From an uncultured delta proteobacterium (GTDB taxonomy: Bacteria > Desulfobacterota > Syntrophia > Syntrophales > Smithellaceae): a DNA stretch of 64,000 bases. Of this stretch, positions 49,453 to 58,757 are shown one piece after another. Both the position numbers and the translations under genes were made by a program. The stretch's first letter is position 1, and each line of letters starts with the position of its first letter. The notes beneath the pieces were generated by a model. The model was not told the origin of the DNA. It saw only the letters and a program-made list of their open reading frames with translations, and ran no database searches. Location of the stretch: positions 44,776 to 108,775 of the forward strand of contig CAIVQG010000065.1 of the NCBI GenBank assembly GCA_903907985.1. The letters run 5' to 3'.

Positions 49453-50799
49453 ATGGCGAGGATTCTAGTTGTTGATGATGATCAGGGAATGAGAGAGTTT
49501 ATGGAAATAATGTTAACCAAGGAAGGTTATGATGTGACCAGTGCCGAAGGTCCGGCCAAGGCAATCAATCTCTGCTCTAAAAAAGACTTTGATCTGGTAA
49601 TTACCGATTTGAAGATGCCCAAAATCGACGGCATTGAATTTCTCAAAACCATTAAAGATCAGCGTCCGGAAACGATAGTAATTTTAATTACAGCATATGC
49701 CTCGGGAGAAACCGCCATCAATGCAATGAAAGAGGGTGCCTTTGATTATGTGGAAAAAGGCGGCAGTAATGAAGAATTAAAACAAATCATCCGTTCAGCG
49801 TTAATCAACAAAGGACTTGTGGAAGAGAAAAATCAACTAAAAGTAACAATGGAAGAAACAGTGTTTTGCAATATGATAGGCTCTAACCGGGAGATGCTCA
49901 AAGTCTATGAAATAATAAAAAAGGTTGCTGATACACCGGCAAATATTTTAATTTTAGGGGAAAGCGGAACCGGGAAAGAACTGGTAGCGAGGGCCATTCA
50001 TGATAATTCTTCGCGAGCCAAAATGCCCATAGTAGTTATCAATTGCGGTGGGATACCGGAAAATTTACTGGAGAGCGAATTGTTCGGCTATATGAAAGGT
50101 TCTTTTACCGGCGCTTATGCAGATAAACCTGGTCTTTTTGAAATGGCCAGGGGAGGAACAATCTTTCTCGATGAGATTGGAGAATTACCTACTGCTTTAC
50201 AAGTCAAACTTTTGCGAGTTGTTCAGGAGAAAACTTTCCGGCGAATTGGCGGCGCGGAAAATATCAAAGGTGACGTGCGCATCATTTCAGCAACCAACCA
50301 AAATCTGCTAGAAAAAGTCAAAGAAGGAAAATTTCGGGAAGATTTATATTTTCGCCTCAATGTCATTCCAATACATATGCCACCGCTCCGGGAACGTAAA
50401 GAAGACATACCCTTGTTGACAAAACATTTTATTGAGAAATATGCGCGGGAGTTTAATAAAGAAGTCCGAACTATATCTTCCTATGCTATGGAATTGTTAA
50501 TGGATTACGCATTTCCCGGCAATATTCGCGAATTGGAAAATATTATTGAACGTAGTGTGGCGATGGAAAGTTCCAATATAATTTTACCGGAAAATTTATT
50601 ATTTTCGACATTAACAAATTTCAATGTTGAGATTCCAGATAAAGGCATAAATCTGAACGAAGAACTGGAAAAAATAGAAAAGAAGTTCATTGAAAAAGCG
50701 CTGCAGAAAGCCAAGGGGTCAAAAACACGAGCCGGTGAACTATTGCATGTAACATTTGATTCCCTCCGCTACCGAATTGAGAAACTTGGCATCGAATAG
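49453..50799 (+). CDS. Sigma-54-dependent response regulator, NtrC/PilR family
   Basis: 448 residues from the ATG at 49453 behind GAAGGAG; an upstream in-frame start at 49423 lies inside the kinase gene. Receiver (LVVDDDQG, phospho-Asp in VITDLKMPKIDG), AAA+ domain with Walker A GESGTGKE, the sigma-54 contact loop GSFTGA and Walker B GGTIFLDEIGEL, and a C-terminal Fis-type helix-turn-helix (GSKTRAGELLHVTFDSLRYRI). Phosphorylated by the adjacent kinase, it should open sigma-54 promoters. A usual GAFTGA Ala is Ser here, a tolerated change in PilR-like proteins. Confidence 0.93.
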   Translation: MARILVVDDDQGMREFMEIMLTKEGYDVTSAEGPAKAINLCSKKDFDLVITDLKMPKIDGIEFLKTIKDQRPETIVILITAYASGETAINAMKEGAFDYVEKGGSNEELKQIIRSALINKGLVEEKNQLKVTMEETVFCNMIGSNREMLKVYEIIKKVADTPANILILGESGTGKELVARAIHDNSSRAKMPIVVINCGGIPENLLESELFGYMKGSFTGAYADKPGLFEMARGGTIFLDEIGELPTALQVKLLRVVQEKTFRRIGGAENIKGDVRIISATNQNLLEKVKEGKFREDLYFRLNVIPIHMPPLRERKEDIPLLTKHFIEKYAREFNKEVRTISSYAMELLMDYAFPGNIRELENIIERSVAMESSNIILPENLLFSTLTNFNVEIPDKGINLNEELEKIEKKFIEKALQKAKGSKTRAGELLHVTFDSLRYRIEKLGIE

Positions 50800-50822
50800 A
50801 TCAAAGCAGAGGCATAAGGCAG

Positions 50823-50867
50823 CGGAGATATGATGCAGAAACCCGAAGGGTTCGCATCATATCTCCG
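50823..50867. terminator. Long hairpin between convergent genes
   Basis: CGGAGATATGATGC at 50823-50836 pairs with GCATCATATCTCCG at 50854-50867, with extra pairing toward an AACCCGAAGGGTT tip. It separates the regulator from the acyl-CoA dehydrogenase gene. No long T run follows, so terminator activity is likely but not certain. Confidence 0.55.
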
Positions 50868-50904
50868 TAATGCAGTCGCTGTAGCAGTGGGTGCTCATGA
50901 AGGT

Positions 50905-52719
50905 TTAAATGCCGAAAGCCTCTTCGGAAATTCGCATCGCACTGATGTCATCTTTCTTCAGAATATCACACTTTGCAGGGACTAACGCTGTTGTGCGTTT
51001 GATGAAGAACGTAGCACTTTCTATCTTTCCTTCATAGAAGGACTTTTCCTGGCCTTTTGCATCGGGAAGCTTTTGGGCGGCCACGGTTGCCATCCAGATG
51101 TGATACCAGCCCAGCAGTGCATCGCCGAAACAGTTGAGGAAATCGCTTGCAGCAATGAGCGGCACAAAGGGATTGGTCTTCATCAGGCCGGCAAAATCCA
51201 TGGCTGTTTTCACGACAGCATCAAGAGCGCCATCGACAATGGCTGTCTCTTCCCTGAAGATCTCCATGCTTTTGGCTTTGGCAAGACCGGCCTTCGCCTC
51301 GGCGATGAGATTCATAAAATACAGGCCTTTTTTCATGCCTAGCTTGCGTCCAAGCAGATCTAGCGCCTGAATGGCGTTCGTTCCTTCATAGATCGCGTTG
51401 ATTTTCTGATCCCGCATTAACTGTTCCACCGGGTACTCCCGGCAGTATCCGTAACCGCCGTAGGTCTGGACAGCCAGATCGTTGACAACCATCCCCATGT
51501 CGGTGCAATAAGATTTCACGATAGGTGTGAGAACTTCAATTATTCCCTGCCATTTTTCGGTTTCAACATCATTTGTAGCCGCTTTCCTGAGGTCCATGGA
51601 GTAGTAGCAATACAGGCAAAGCATCCGGATACCTTCGACGATGGATTTTTGCTTGAGAAGCATCCGGCGGACATCGGGGTGCTGGATGATGGGAACCGTC
51701 ACAGTCGGATCCTTCTGCATGACATTAGAGCCCTGGATGCGTTCCTTTGCATAGGACAGGGCATGGCGATAGGCCGAGGATGCGAGGGCCACACCCATAT
51801 TACCGACACCTTGCCGTTCCTCGTTCATCATGTGAAACATAACCTTCATGCCTTCCCGTTCCTGTCCCATGAGATAGCCGATACACTTGCCGTTTTCCCC
51901 AAAGTTCAGGGTGCAGGTCGAGTTGCCGTGGATGCCCATCTTGCTTTCGATATTGCCTGTAGTGACATCGTTGGACGCACCGAGTGAACCGTCGGCGTTT
52001 ACCCTGATTTTGGGGACAAGGAAGATGGATATGCCCTTTGTGCCGGGCGGATCTCCTTCAATACGGGCAAGAACGGGATGAATGATGTTTTTCGCCAAGT
52101 CATGATCGCCGGAGGAGATGAAACACTTTGTGCCGGTAATGGAATAAGTGCCGTCCGGATTTCTTTTTGCAGTTGACTTCAGGGCGCCGACGTCGGAACC
52201 GGCACCCGGTTCCGTCAGGCACATGGTTCCGCCCCAGGTGCCGTCAAACATCTTATTTAGGTAAATCGCCTTCAGTTCTTCGGAACAGAATTTTTCCACG
52301 AGTTTAGCTGCACCGTGGGTCAGAGCCGGATACATGGTGAAGGCTTGGTTGCAGGCAAGGAACATATTGTTACAGGCGGCGGCAACCACCTCAGGCAATC
52401 CCTGGCCTCCCACCTCGGCGCTATCGGCCGTACCGAACCACCCGCCTTCCGCGTAAAGTTTCCATAACCGGTGGTAAGATTCCGGCGCATAGACTTTGCC
52501 GTCCTTGAAAACCGCTTCCACTGTTTTCCGATGGACTTCATCGGGATACGTCGGTGCAATCTCGTTTTCAGCGAACTTGAACGCTGCATCAAGGACCATG
52601 TTCACCATATCAGTGTCGTGATCCTCAAAGGGCGCTTTGCCCAAGAGTACGTCACCGATATTAAAAACCTCGTGCAGGATAAAGCGAATGTCTCTTTCAT
52701 CAACCCATTGACTTGCCAT
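50905..52719 (-). CDS. Acyl-CoA dehydrogenase (long, about 600-residue subfamily)
   Basis: 604 residues, longer than the 380-residue classic enzymes, as in the DmdC/AcdA-type subfamily with an extra C-terminal domain. Signatures: MCLTEPGAGSDVGALKSTA (FAD/substrate site), SGDHDLAKNIIHPVLARI, QTYGGYGYCREYPVEQLMRDQKI and the catalytic Glu region IYEGTNAIQALDLLGRK. It oxidises acyl-CoA to trans-2-enoyl-CoA, passing electrons to ETF. Placed with thiolase and CoA-transferase it suggests fatty-acid beta-oxidation; exact chain length or aromatic-pathway substrate cannot be read. RBS AAGGAGG precedes the ATG. A decayed copy of its 5' end lies at 55010-55135. Confidence 0.92.
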   Translation of the reverse strand: MASQWVDERDIRFILHEVFNIGDVLLGKAPFEDHDTDMVNMVLDAAFKFAENEIAPTYPDEVHRKTVEAVFKDGKVYAPESYHRLWKLYAEGGWFGTADSAEVGGQGLPEVVAAACNNMFLACNQAFTMYPALTHGAAKLVEKFCSEELKAIYLNKMFDGTWGGTMCLTEPGAGSDVGALKSTAKRNPDGTYSITGTKCFISSGDHDLAKNIIHPVLARIEGDPPGTKGISIFLVPKIRVNADGSLGASNDVTTGNIESKMGIHGNSTCTLNFGENGKCIGYLMGQEREGMKVMFHMMNEERQGVGNMGVALASSAYRHALSYAKERIQGSNVMQKDPTVTVPIIQHPDVRRMLLKQKSIVEGIRMLCLYCYYSMDLRKAATNDVETEKWQGIIEVLTPIVKSYCTDMGMVVNDLAVQTYGGYGYCREYPVEQLMRDQKINAIYEGTNAIQALDLLGRKLGMKKGLYFMNLIAEAKAGLAKAKSMEIFREETAIVDGALDAVVKTAMDFAGLMKTNPFVPLIAASDFLNCFGDALLGWYHIWMATVAAQKLPDAKGQEKSFYEGKIESATFFIKRTTALVPAKCDILKKDDISAMRISEEAFGI

Positions 52720-52802
52720 TTTAATTTCCTCCTTAAGAAAATAGTATTAATTACTCAGGTGTGAAGGCTTAAATCAATCTTAATGCCTGTGTATTTCAAA
52801 CT

Positions 52803-54056
52803 TTATAACATTTCCAGGGCTACAGCCATGGCTACTCCGCCGCCACCGCACAGGGTGGCGAGTCCGAGGGTCTTTTTACGTTTTTTCATGGTATGTAGTA
52901 GCGTTACCATGATACGGCAACCGGTGGATCCGACAGGATGACCCAGCCCGATACCGGAACCGTTCACGTTGGTAATTTCCCTATTTAATCCCAATTCTTT
53001 TTCACAGCCCAGATACTGGGCGGCAAAGGCTTCATTCACTTCAATGAGTTCGAAGTCACTCATCATAATTCCGGACTTTTTCATCAAATCCCTCACTGCG
53101 GGAACAGGGCTTACCCCCATAACGGAAGGATGGCAGCCGCCATAGCCAACGGCTTTAATGCGAGCCAGGGGCTTGAGGTTAAGTTCCTTTGCTTTCTGGG
53201 CAGACATGATGACCATACCGCTTGCGCCGTCATTGAGTCCGGAAGCGTTTCCGGCGGTTACCTTGCCGACTTTAGGAATGAAAGCCGCGGGAAGAGCGGC
53301 CAGCTTTTCAATGGTCAGCCCGGGCATGAAGTGTTCATCTTTATCAAAAATAATCGGCGGCTTCCCTTTTTTCTGCGGGATTTCGATGGGAACGATTTCT
53401 TCTTTGAAATCACCATCCTTTGTGGCTCTCTCTGCGTTGTTATGGCTCCGCAAGGCCACCTTATCCATCTCTTCACGGCTAATGTTATGCATCTGAGCCA
53501 CAAATTCCGCCGTAAGTCCCATGATGTAAGGTTTTCCCTTGAACATATCAATGGGTGAACCCTCCTTGATGGGACCTTTCTCGGGGCCGGGCAGGAGCCT
53601 TGAACCACAGAACAGGGCGCGAATTACGGTGTCTTCCATAGCACTGTCCTGGAGACGGTAACCCCACCTTGCTCCCGATAAGGCATAGGGAGTTCCGGAC
53701 ATATGCTCGACACCGCCGGCAAGAATCACATCCGCCAGGCCTGCCTTGATCATGGCCATTCCTGAGATGACCGCTTCCATCCCCGAAATGCAGACCCGAT
53801 TGATAGTAACAGCCGTGGACGTCACAGGGATATCAGCCATCAAAGCCCCAACCCTGGCTACATTCAGCATGTCATGGTGTTCCAGACAGCAACCGTAACG
53901 GACGTCATTGATTAAACCAGCATCAATGCCGGCCCTCTTGACGGCTTCCTTCATTGTCACGCTGGCAATGGTGGCGCCGTTTACACTTTTAAGTGTCCCG
54001 CCGAAGGAGCCGATAGCTGTTCGACAGGCGGATACAATTACTACATCATTATTCAT
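52803..54056 (-). CDS. Acetyl-CoA C-acyltransferase (thiolase)
   Basis: 417 residues from the ATG at 54056, where the conserved start VVIVSACRTAIGSFGGTL begins and AAAGGA lies upstream; an in-frame start at 54101 is less likely. Active-site Cys in NRVCISGMEAV, NEAFAAQ, His in GSGIGLGHPVGSTGCR and second Cys in TLCGGGGVAMA. It cleaves 3-ketoacyl-CoA to acetyl-CoA and shortened acyl-CoA, or condenses two acetyl-CoA. The conserved His context of the degradative class is present. A remnant of a second thiolase lies at 56525-56613. Confidence 0.93.
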   Translation of the reverse strand: MNNDVVIVSACRTAIGSFGGTLKSVNGATIASVTMKEAVKRAGIDAGLINDVRYGCCLEHHDMLNVARVGALMADIPVTSTAVTINRVCISGMEAVISGMAMIKAGLADVILAGGVEHMSGTPYALSGARWGYRLQDSAMEDTVIRALFCGSRLLPGPEKGPIKEGSPIDMFKGKPYIMGLTAEFVAQMHNISREEMDKVALRSHNNAERATKDGDFKEEIVPIEIPQKKGKPPIIFDKDEHFMPGLTIEKLAALPAAFIPKVGKVTAGNASGLNDGASGMVIMSAQKAKELNLKPLARIKAVGYGGCHPSVMGVSPVPAVRDLMKKSGIMMSDFELIEVNEAFAAQYLGCEKELGLNREITNVNGSGIGLGHPVGSTGCRIMVTLLHTMKKRKKTLGLATLCGGGGVAMAVALEML

Positions 54057-54194
54057 CGTTCTAAAATCCTTTCTATAAAAGTTATATTGTTTGGAGTACA
54101 ATGAGCCCGCACACCGTATTATCCGTCTAGAAAATCAATCCATGACAATAGCCCGATGATGTCACTACTCAGCAGACCGTACATAATTAATATC

Positions 54195-54222
54195 TAAAAA
54201 AAGGGCCGGATTGCTCCGGCCC
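54195..54222 (-). terminator. Rho-independent terminator after the broken transporter gene
   Basis: On the minus strand GGGCCGGA and TCCGGCCC (54203-54222) form a perfect 8-bp stem with a four-base loop, followed by a T run at 54202-54195. It separates the transporter pseudogene from thiolase. Confidence 0.85.
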
Positions 54223-54228
54223 GGAAAG

Positions 54229-54958
54229 CTATTTAATAAAAGGTTTCGGTACGGGAAAGATCGCCTTGCCGTAAACAGTGTTGCATACAGTGGCCCCGGC
54301 ATAATAAATACCGGAGAAGCCAACAACGATCATGCCATAACCGATAATCATCTTTGACATCTTGACACTGCCGATGTAAAACCAACCGGTATCGGCGCCG
54401 ACAATAAGCCACAGCAAGACATCGACCAGGCATACTGTCAAGAAAAATCCAGAACTACCCTTGGCATAGGCCGGTGTTAATAGGGTCAACCAGGCAGCGC
54501 CCGCCATCCACATCCAGCCTTCGATATAAACGGCTTTAGTCAGCATGGCGCCGACAGCCGGACCAACACCTGCCATGGCCTGTTGGATCTGGGCGGGAGA
54601 CAGCATGTCCGGTTTGACACCTGCAAGTACCGCAGCACCATCCAACGCGGCTTTGACGGCTTTTGGAGTAAACATAAAAGATATCATATACCATTTGGCA
54701 AAAACGCTGAGCGCTGACGCCAGCATAAAGAAGGCGCAAAAGAAGAGAACACGTTGCCGCCGGTAATGTTGTAATCTTTGAGTTCCATAATGGCAACAAT
54801 AGTTTGTACAACAAAACCACCAATGAGCCAGGCAGCCAGAAGCGGAAAACCCGAAGGATCCACACATCCCAGAAATACAGGACCAAAAACCAAAACCGCT
54901 ACGGCCAGAGCCCCAACCCTGCGGGACCCGCTGTTGCAAAACTGTGTTCTTAAGCCAT
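54229..54958 (-). pseudogene. Broken acetate/succinate transporter gene (GPR1/FUN34/YaaH family)
   Basis: The ATG at 54958 has a strong GGGAGGG site but is followed by GCT and a TAA stop. Family-like sequence resumes in three different frames: ATAGPAGLG, then LAVAVLVFGPVFLG...WLIGGFVVQTIVAIMELK and NITGGNVFSSFA, then FFMLASALSVFAKWYMI to the C-terminal PKPFIK. One missing base near 54914 (a G run) and one near 54722 (GCG-CC) would restore a single frame of about 240 residues with six membrane segments. So there are two frameshifts plus a nonsense codon. Decay is most likely; assembly errors in G runs could explain the shifts but not easily the TAA. Family members carry acetate, the product of fatty-acid oxidation. 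Confidence 0.72.
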
Positions 54959-55009
54959 GACCCTCCCTCTTTTATTTGATGTTAGTTTTATTAAATATTT
55001 CTTTCTATG

Positions 55010-55135
55010 TTAAATATTAACCATATCGGCGTCATGATCCTGGAATGGTCCCTTCCCCAGGAGCTGCTCTCCGATCTTCAGGACCTAATGCAACAAAAAC
55101 TTCTAATCTCTTTCATCGATCCACTTGCTTGGCAT
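55010..55135 (-). pseudogene. Remnant of the 5' end of an acyl-CoA dehydrogenase gene
   Basis: With its GGAGGT ribosome site intact, this stretch codes MPSKWIDERD, stop, KFLLH, stop, VLKIGEQLLGKGPFQDHD and ADMVNI before a final stop. Against the first 41 residues of the gene at 52719 (MASQWVDERDIRFILHEVF...), 26 positions are identical in my hand alignment. Two TAG codons and loss of all downstream sequence show it is dead. It sits just downstream of the CoA-transferase gene. Confidence 0.82.
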
Positions 55136-55166
55136 AATTCTTACCTCCGTTCATTAACTGAATTTT

Positions 55167-56510
55167 TTACTTTTTATTGCTTCTCCGCCAGATATTCTGT
55201 GCCTCGGCGGCCTTGATGAGGCCTTCCCTGGTTTCGGGATGGGCGATGCTGATGAGCATATCCGCCCGCTCCCAGGTGGTTTTTCCCTTCAGATTGACCA
55301 TGCCGTATTCCGTCACGACATAACTCACGACCGTCCGGGGGATCGTCACGATGCCGCCGGGCTCCAGGGTCGGCACGATCCGCGATTTGATCTCACCGGT
55401 TTTCTTGTTCTTTTGTGATGCCGTCATGCAGATAAAGGCCTTGCCGCCCTTGGAATTATAGGCGCCAAAGATGTAGTCGAACTGGCCGCCCGTACCGGTT
55501 ATCTGTCTGGTCCCCGACGACTCGGAATTGACCTGACCGTAAAGGTCGATCTCCACGGAGTTGTTGATGGCCACCATGTTGTCGTTCTGGGCGATCCGGG
55601 TGGGATTGTTTGTATAATCAACAGAATAGGTGGCGCAGCAAGGATTGTGATCGAGAAAATCATAGAGTTTCTGGGTCCCGAGGGCGAAGGTGTAAACCAT
55701 CTTGCCGGGATTTAGCTGCTTCTTCTTGTTGTTAACAACACCGGACTGATACATGTCGACAAAGGCATCGACGAGCATCTCCGTGTGGACGCCCAGGTCT
55801 TTCAGGTCGGACTGGGCGATCATTGCCCCGACAGCGTTCGGCATACCGCCGATGCCGAGCTGAATGACCGACCCATCGCGGATTTCGTTCATGATGAGCT
55901 TGGCAATCTTGTTGTCATCTTCACTGATCGGCGTCGCCGGCAGGCTGAAGAGGGGCTTGTTGTCCGACTCGACAATATAATCCACTTCCGAGACGTGAAT
56001 GGACTCATTATATCCGCCATAGCAATAAGGAGCGCTGCTATTGACCTCGACGATTACCTTCTTGGCGCGGTTGGCGACGGCCTTTGATATGGAGCAGGAA
56101 GGACCAAAATTGAAATAGCCGCTCCGGTTCATGGGTGCCACTTTCACGATGAACACGTCGGAATCGTTGAGATTATTGTTATAGAATCCCGGTCCCTCAT
56201 GGTAGAGCAGGGGGACATAATTACATAGGCCTTTGTCGTGGAGGATCCGGTCGCCGCCGCTGAAGTGCCAGTTGTTATAGCAGAACTTCTCCCTGGTGGG
56301 ATCAGCCTGTGCCACTGCAGCCAGCCCGGGATAAGTGACGGCACGCACTTTGACGTCGGTCAACTCGTCGGCACGTTTGGCCAGAAATGGATCAAGATAG
56401 GTCGGTGCCATGGTAAAATTACCGTAATCGACCCAGTCGCCTGATTTGACAACACCAACTGCCTGCTCAGGTGTAACCAGTTTCTGCTTGTACTCTTCTT
56501 TAAAGCTCAT
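55167..56510 (-). CDS. Acetyl-CoA hydrolase/CoA-transferase family protein (butyryl-CoA or 4-hydroxybutyrate CoA-transferase-like)
   Basis: 447 residues, class I two-half CoA-transferase fold. Signatures are [32 protein letters not shown], the [10 protein letters not shown] segment and the oxyanion-loop [12 protein letters not shown], with [17 protein letters not shown] at the C terminus. Such enzymes move CoA between acetate and butyryl-, 4-hydroxybutyryl- or succinyl-CoA. In this setting activation of a fatty acid with acetyl-CoA, or the reverse, is likely. RBS GGAGGA precedes the ATG at 56510. Remnants of other beta-oxidation genes lie on both sides. Confidence 0.9.
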   Translation of the reverse strand: MSFKEEYKQKLVTPEQAVGVVKSGDWVDYGNFTMAPTYLDPFLAKRADELTDVKVRAVTYPGLAAVAQADPTREKFCYNNWHFSGGDRILHDKGLCNYVPLLYHEGPGFYNNNLNDSDVFIVKVAPMNRSGYFNFGPSCSISKAVANRAKKVIVEVNSSAPYCYGGYNESIHVSEVDYIVESDNKPLFSLPATPISEDDNKIAKLIMNEIRDGSVIQLGIGGMPNAVGAMIAQSDLKDLGVHTEMLVDAFVDMYQSGVVNNKKKQLNPGKMVYTFALGTQKLYDFLDHNPCCATYSVDYTNNPTRIAQNDNMVAINNSVEIDLYGQVNSESSGTRQITGTGGQFDYIFGAYNSKGGKAFICMTASQKNKKTGEIKSRIVPTLEPGGIVTIPRTVVSYVVTEYGMVNLKGKTTWERADMLISIAHPETREGLIKAAEAQNIWRRSNKK

Positions 56511-56524
56511 CGTAATCCTCCTCC

Positions 56525-56613
56525 TTATTTAGTTGTTTTTGCTTGGACAAATTCGAGGGCCGTCGCCATGGAGACGCCGCCGCCGCTGCAGAGCGTGGCG
56601 AGTCCCAGGTTTG
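56525..56613 (-). pseudogene. Remnant of the 3' end of a thiolase gene
   Basis: Minus-strand codons read LGLATLCSGGGV and [15 protein letters not shown] then TAA, matching the C terminus of the thiolase at 52803 (LGLATLCGGGGVAMAVALEML) at 16 of 21 positions. Homology stops abruptly at about 56613. No start or upstream part of the gene exists, so it is a truncated leftover upstream of the CoA-transferase. Confidence 0.8.
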
Positions 56614-56672
56614 ATAAGCACTTGCTTTCATTGGGAGTGAGTATAAGGTATATCCAGGAAAGAAACAATATA

Positions 56673-56714
56673 AGAAAAAAAAGAGCCTAATATATATATA
56701 AACCTTATATTAGG
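56673..56714 (-). terminator. Terminator of the PAS-LuxR regulator gene
   Basis: CCTAATATA at 56686-56694 pairs with TATATTAGG at 56706-56714; on the minus strand the stem is followed by GCTCTTTTTTTT. It overlaps the end of the regulator gene, which stops at 56710. Confidence 0.7.
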
Positions 56715-58368
56715 TAAGAGTGCTAAGATAGGTGTTGAGATTGATTTTCTTGTTGTTTAAGCCCATTTTTTTGCGAATGTGATCCCGATGTAGGGAAATG
56801 GCACCCTGGCAGACACTCATAATGTCAGCGATTTCTTTTGAAGTTTTTCCTTCTTTAATCAGGTTGGCCACCTGAATCTCCTTCGGCGTCAGGTTTATAT
56901 ACTTGGAGGAAAGGCTGTGTAAAAAGGACGAGGTAATATTTATGAGATTGGCTTCCATGACATTTACAATGGCCGCGTCGCGTGGATTCAAGTGGCTTGC
57001 CTTCAATTTATTCAGGTAAGGCAGGACAAGGTCTCTGACATTGTAAATAACTTTTTCTTCCAGTTCCTGCTTGTCCGCTTCACGTTGCTTAAGTAATACT
57101 TTCAGAGTGGTGTTCATTTCTTCCAGATTGTGTGATTTCTGCTGAATTTCCTGCTCACGTTTCTGCAAGGCCTCCTCTATGTGCTTTTGTTCCGTAATAT
57201 CAGTGAGTGAGATAACACTTTTCTGAGAACCGGGAATTATGGCCACTGACAGCAAAATGATCTTCTTACTGCCCTGTTTGTCGATAAGGGTGCATTGATA
57301 ATTTCGCGGCGAGACTTCAGGATTGATTCTTCGCTGCTGGTGGTAATGAATCATCTTATTGAGATCATTGCGGTTAAATAGCTCCGTCCATTTGCGCTTG
57401 TTTTCCCAGTAAATTTTCGGTGCCCCGGAGAGCGTTTCAAATTCGGTATTAGCCAGAGAAATCGTCATATCCTCTTCGACGATCATTGTGGCAGTTCCTG
57501 TATTTTCAAAAATGGTTCGGTACAGGTTTTCTGATTCCTCGAGCCGTTCCACTGCTTGCTTATGATCGGTAATGTCAATGAAAGACGCCACGCTTTTATT
57601 GGTTTGCGGGATCATATCCACCATGAGGATGACATTACGGATGCGTCTCTGACTATCGATAAAGCCGAATTCGTAATGCCGGGGCGCGGCCTTGCGATCA
57701 ATGCGCCGCAGATGATGATGAATTTTCATTCTTTCCATATCTTCGGGAATGACAAACTCCGTCCAGCTCTTTTTACCTTCCCATTCCTCTTGGGAGTATC
57801 CCGACATCTTGGTGAATTCAGAATTGACAAGGGAAATGGTCGTATCTTCCTCGATAATAATGGTCGCCGCCAGAGTGGTTTCAAAAATAGTCCGGTAAAG
57901 GTTTTCTGAATTCTGCAGCCTTTCGATGGCCTGCCGATGTGCCGTGATATCCGTGCTGTTTCCTAGAATGGCCGGATATCCGCCATAGGTGATCGCGGAG
58001 ACGGTTTCCATAATCCACCGGACATCGCCCTGCTTCGTTAATATCCTGAAGGCATAAGGAGTGGTTGACTCCCCGCGCAACATTGCGCGGGATTGGCGCA
58101 GGACATCCGCCTTATCCTCTGGATGGACAATGCTATCGGCCTTCATGCCGATCAATTCCTCGGTGGTATATCCTGAATTGGCAGCGGCTTTGATATTTAC
58201 ATGGCAGAACTTCCCATCCTGGACGACATAGATGGCGGCAAACGATCTCTGCAAGATGGTATTGTAAATGTCACGGCTTTCCCGCAGAGACACCTCCACG
58301 GACTGGTGATGGCTGATCATCTCCGTAAGCTTGGCGATTTGTTCCTCAAGAGTCGAATTATCCGGCAT
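56710..58368 (-). CDS. PAS-domain transcriptional regulator with C-terminal LuxR-type helix-turn-helix
   Basis: About 552 residues from the ATG at 58368 (GGGGGG upstream); a TTG at 58380 would add four. A short N-terminal coiled coil, three PAS modules (about 35-150, 155-270, 275-390), a long coiled coil (about 390-445) and a LuxR/GerE helix-turn-helix at the end (LTPKEIQVANLIKEGKTSKEIADIM...). PAS2 and PAS3 resemble each other. There is no kinase or receiver domain, so it is a one-component regulator, probably cytoplasmic. Its position upstream of CoA-transferase and beta-oxidation genes makes it a candidate controller of them. Confidence 0.88.
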   Translation of the reverse strand: MPDNSTLEEQIAKLTEMISHHQSVEVSLRESRDIYNTILQRSFAAIYVVQDGKFCHVNIKAAANSGYTTEELIGMKADSIVHPEDKADVLRQSRAMLRGESTTPYAFRILTKQGDVRWIMETVSAITYGGYPAILGNSTDITAHRQAIERLQNSENLYRTIFETTLAATIIIEEDTTISLVNSEFTKMSGYSQEEWEGKKSWTEFVIPEDMERMKIHHHLRRIDRKAAPRHYEFGFIDSQRRIRNVILMVDMIPQTNKSVASFIDITDHKQAVERLEESENLYRTIFENTGTATMIVEEDMTISLANTEFETLSGAPKIYWENKRKWTELFNRNDLNKMIHYHQQRRINPEVSPRNYQCTLIDKQGSKKIILLSVAIIPGSQKSVISLTDITEQKHIEEALQKREQEIQQKSHNLEEMNTTLKVLLKQREADKQELEEKVIYNVRDLVLPYLNKLKASHLNPRDAAIVNVMEANLINITSSFLHSLSSKYINLTPKEIQVANLIKEGKTSKEIADIMSVCQGAISLHRDHIRKKMGLNNKKINLNTYLSTLT

Positions 58369-58757
58369 ATACCCCCCCAATCAAGCACTGTTTGAATATG
58401 GTTTCTTCAGGTTTATTATATTGAATTGATAAGAACATTCTTTTCAAGATGGAAGTATATGAAGCGGGATTTTTTGTGTCAAGATGATTCTGGCCACAGG
58501 AAAATTCTTTTATACTATTATGTCTGCCTGAAATACCCGTTTGATCTTTCTAGCATTTAGGGTTATTTTATTTAAGTATACAAATCTCATTTTCTTTTCT
58601 CGATATCAAGGAACAAAGAAGATACGTACGTAATCAGAAGGGTGTTTGTAAATAATATAATCTTTCTATGATGAATCTTTAACATAACTTCAAAAACTTA
58701 TTGACTAAGTATAGTTGAAATATTAAGGCTATCTGCAAATAGTTAAGGCTGAAAAAG
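58369..58757. other. Intergenic divergent region between the PAS-LuxR gene and miaB
   Basis: About 390 AT-rich bases with no credible gene. A TATAAT-like box on the minus strand (58415-58420) could serve the regulator, and a near-palindrome AAGAACATTCTT lies at 58431-58442. TTGACT near 58701 precedes miaB, but no well-spaced -10 is clear. No RNA gene was recognised. Confidence 0.4.

Noticed and set aside
55007..55216. 69-codon plus-strand open frame starting MLNINHIGVMIL
   Set aside because: It is the mirror of the acyl-CoA dehydrogenase remnant on the minus strand and of the CoA-transferase 3' end.
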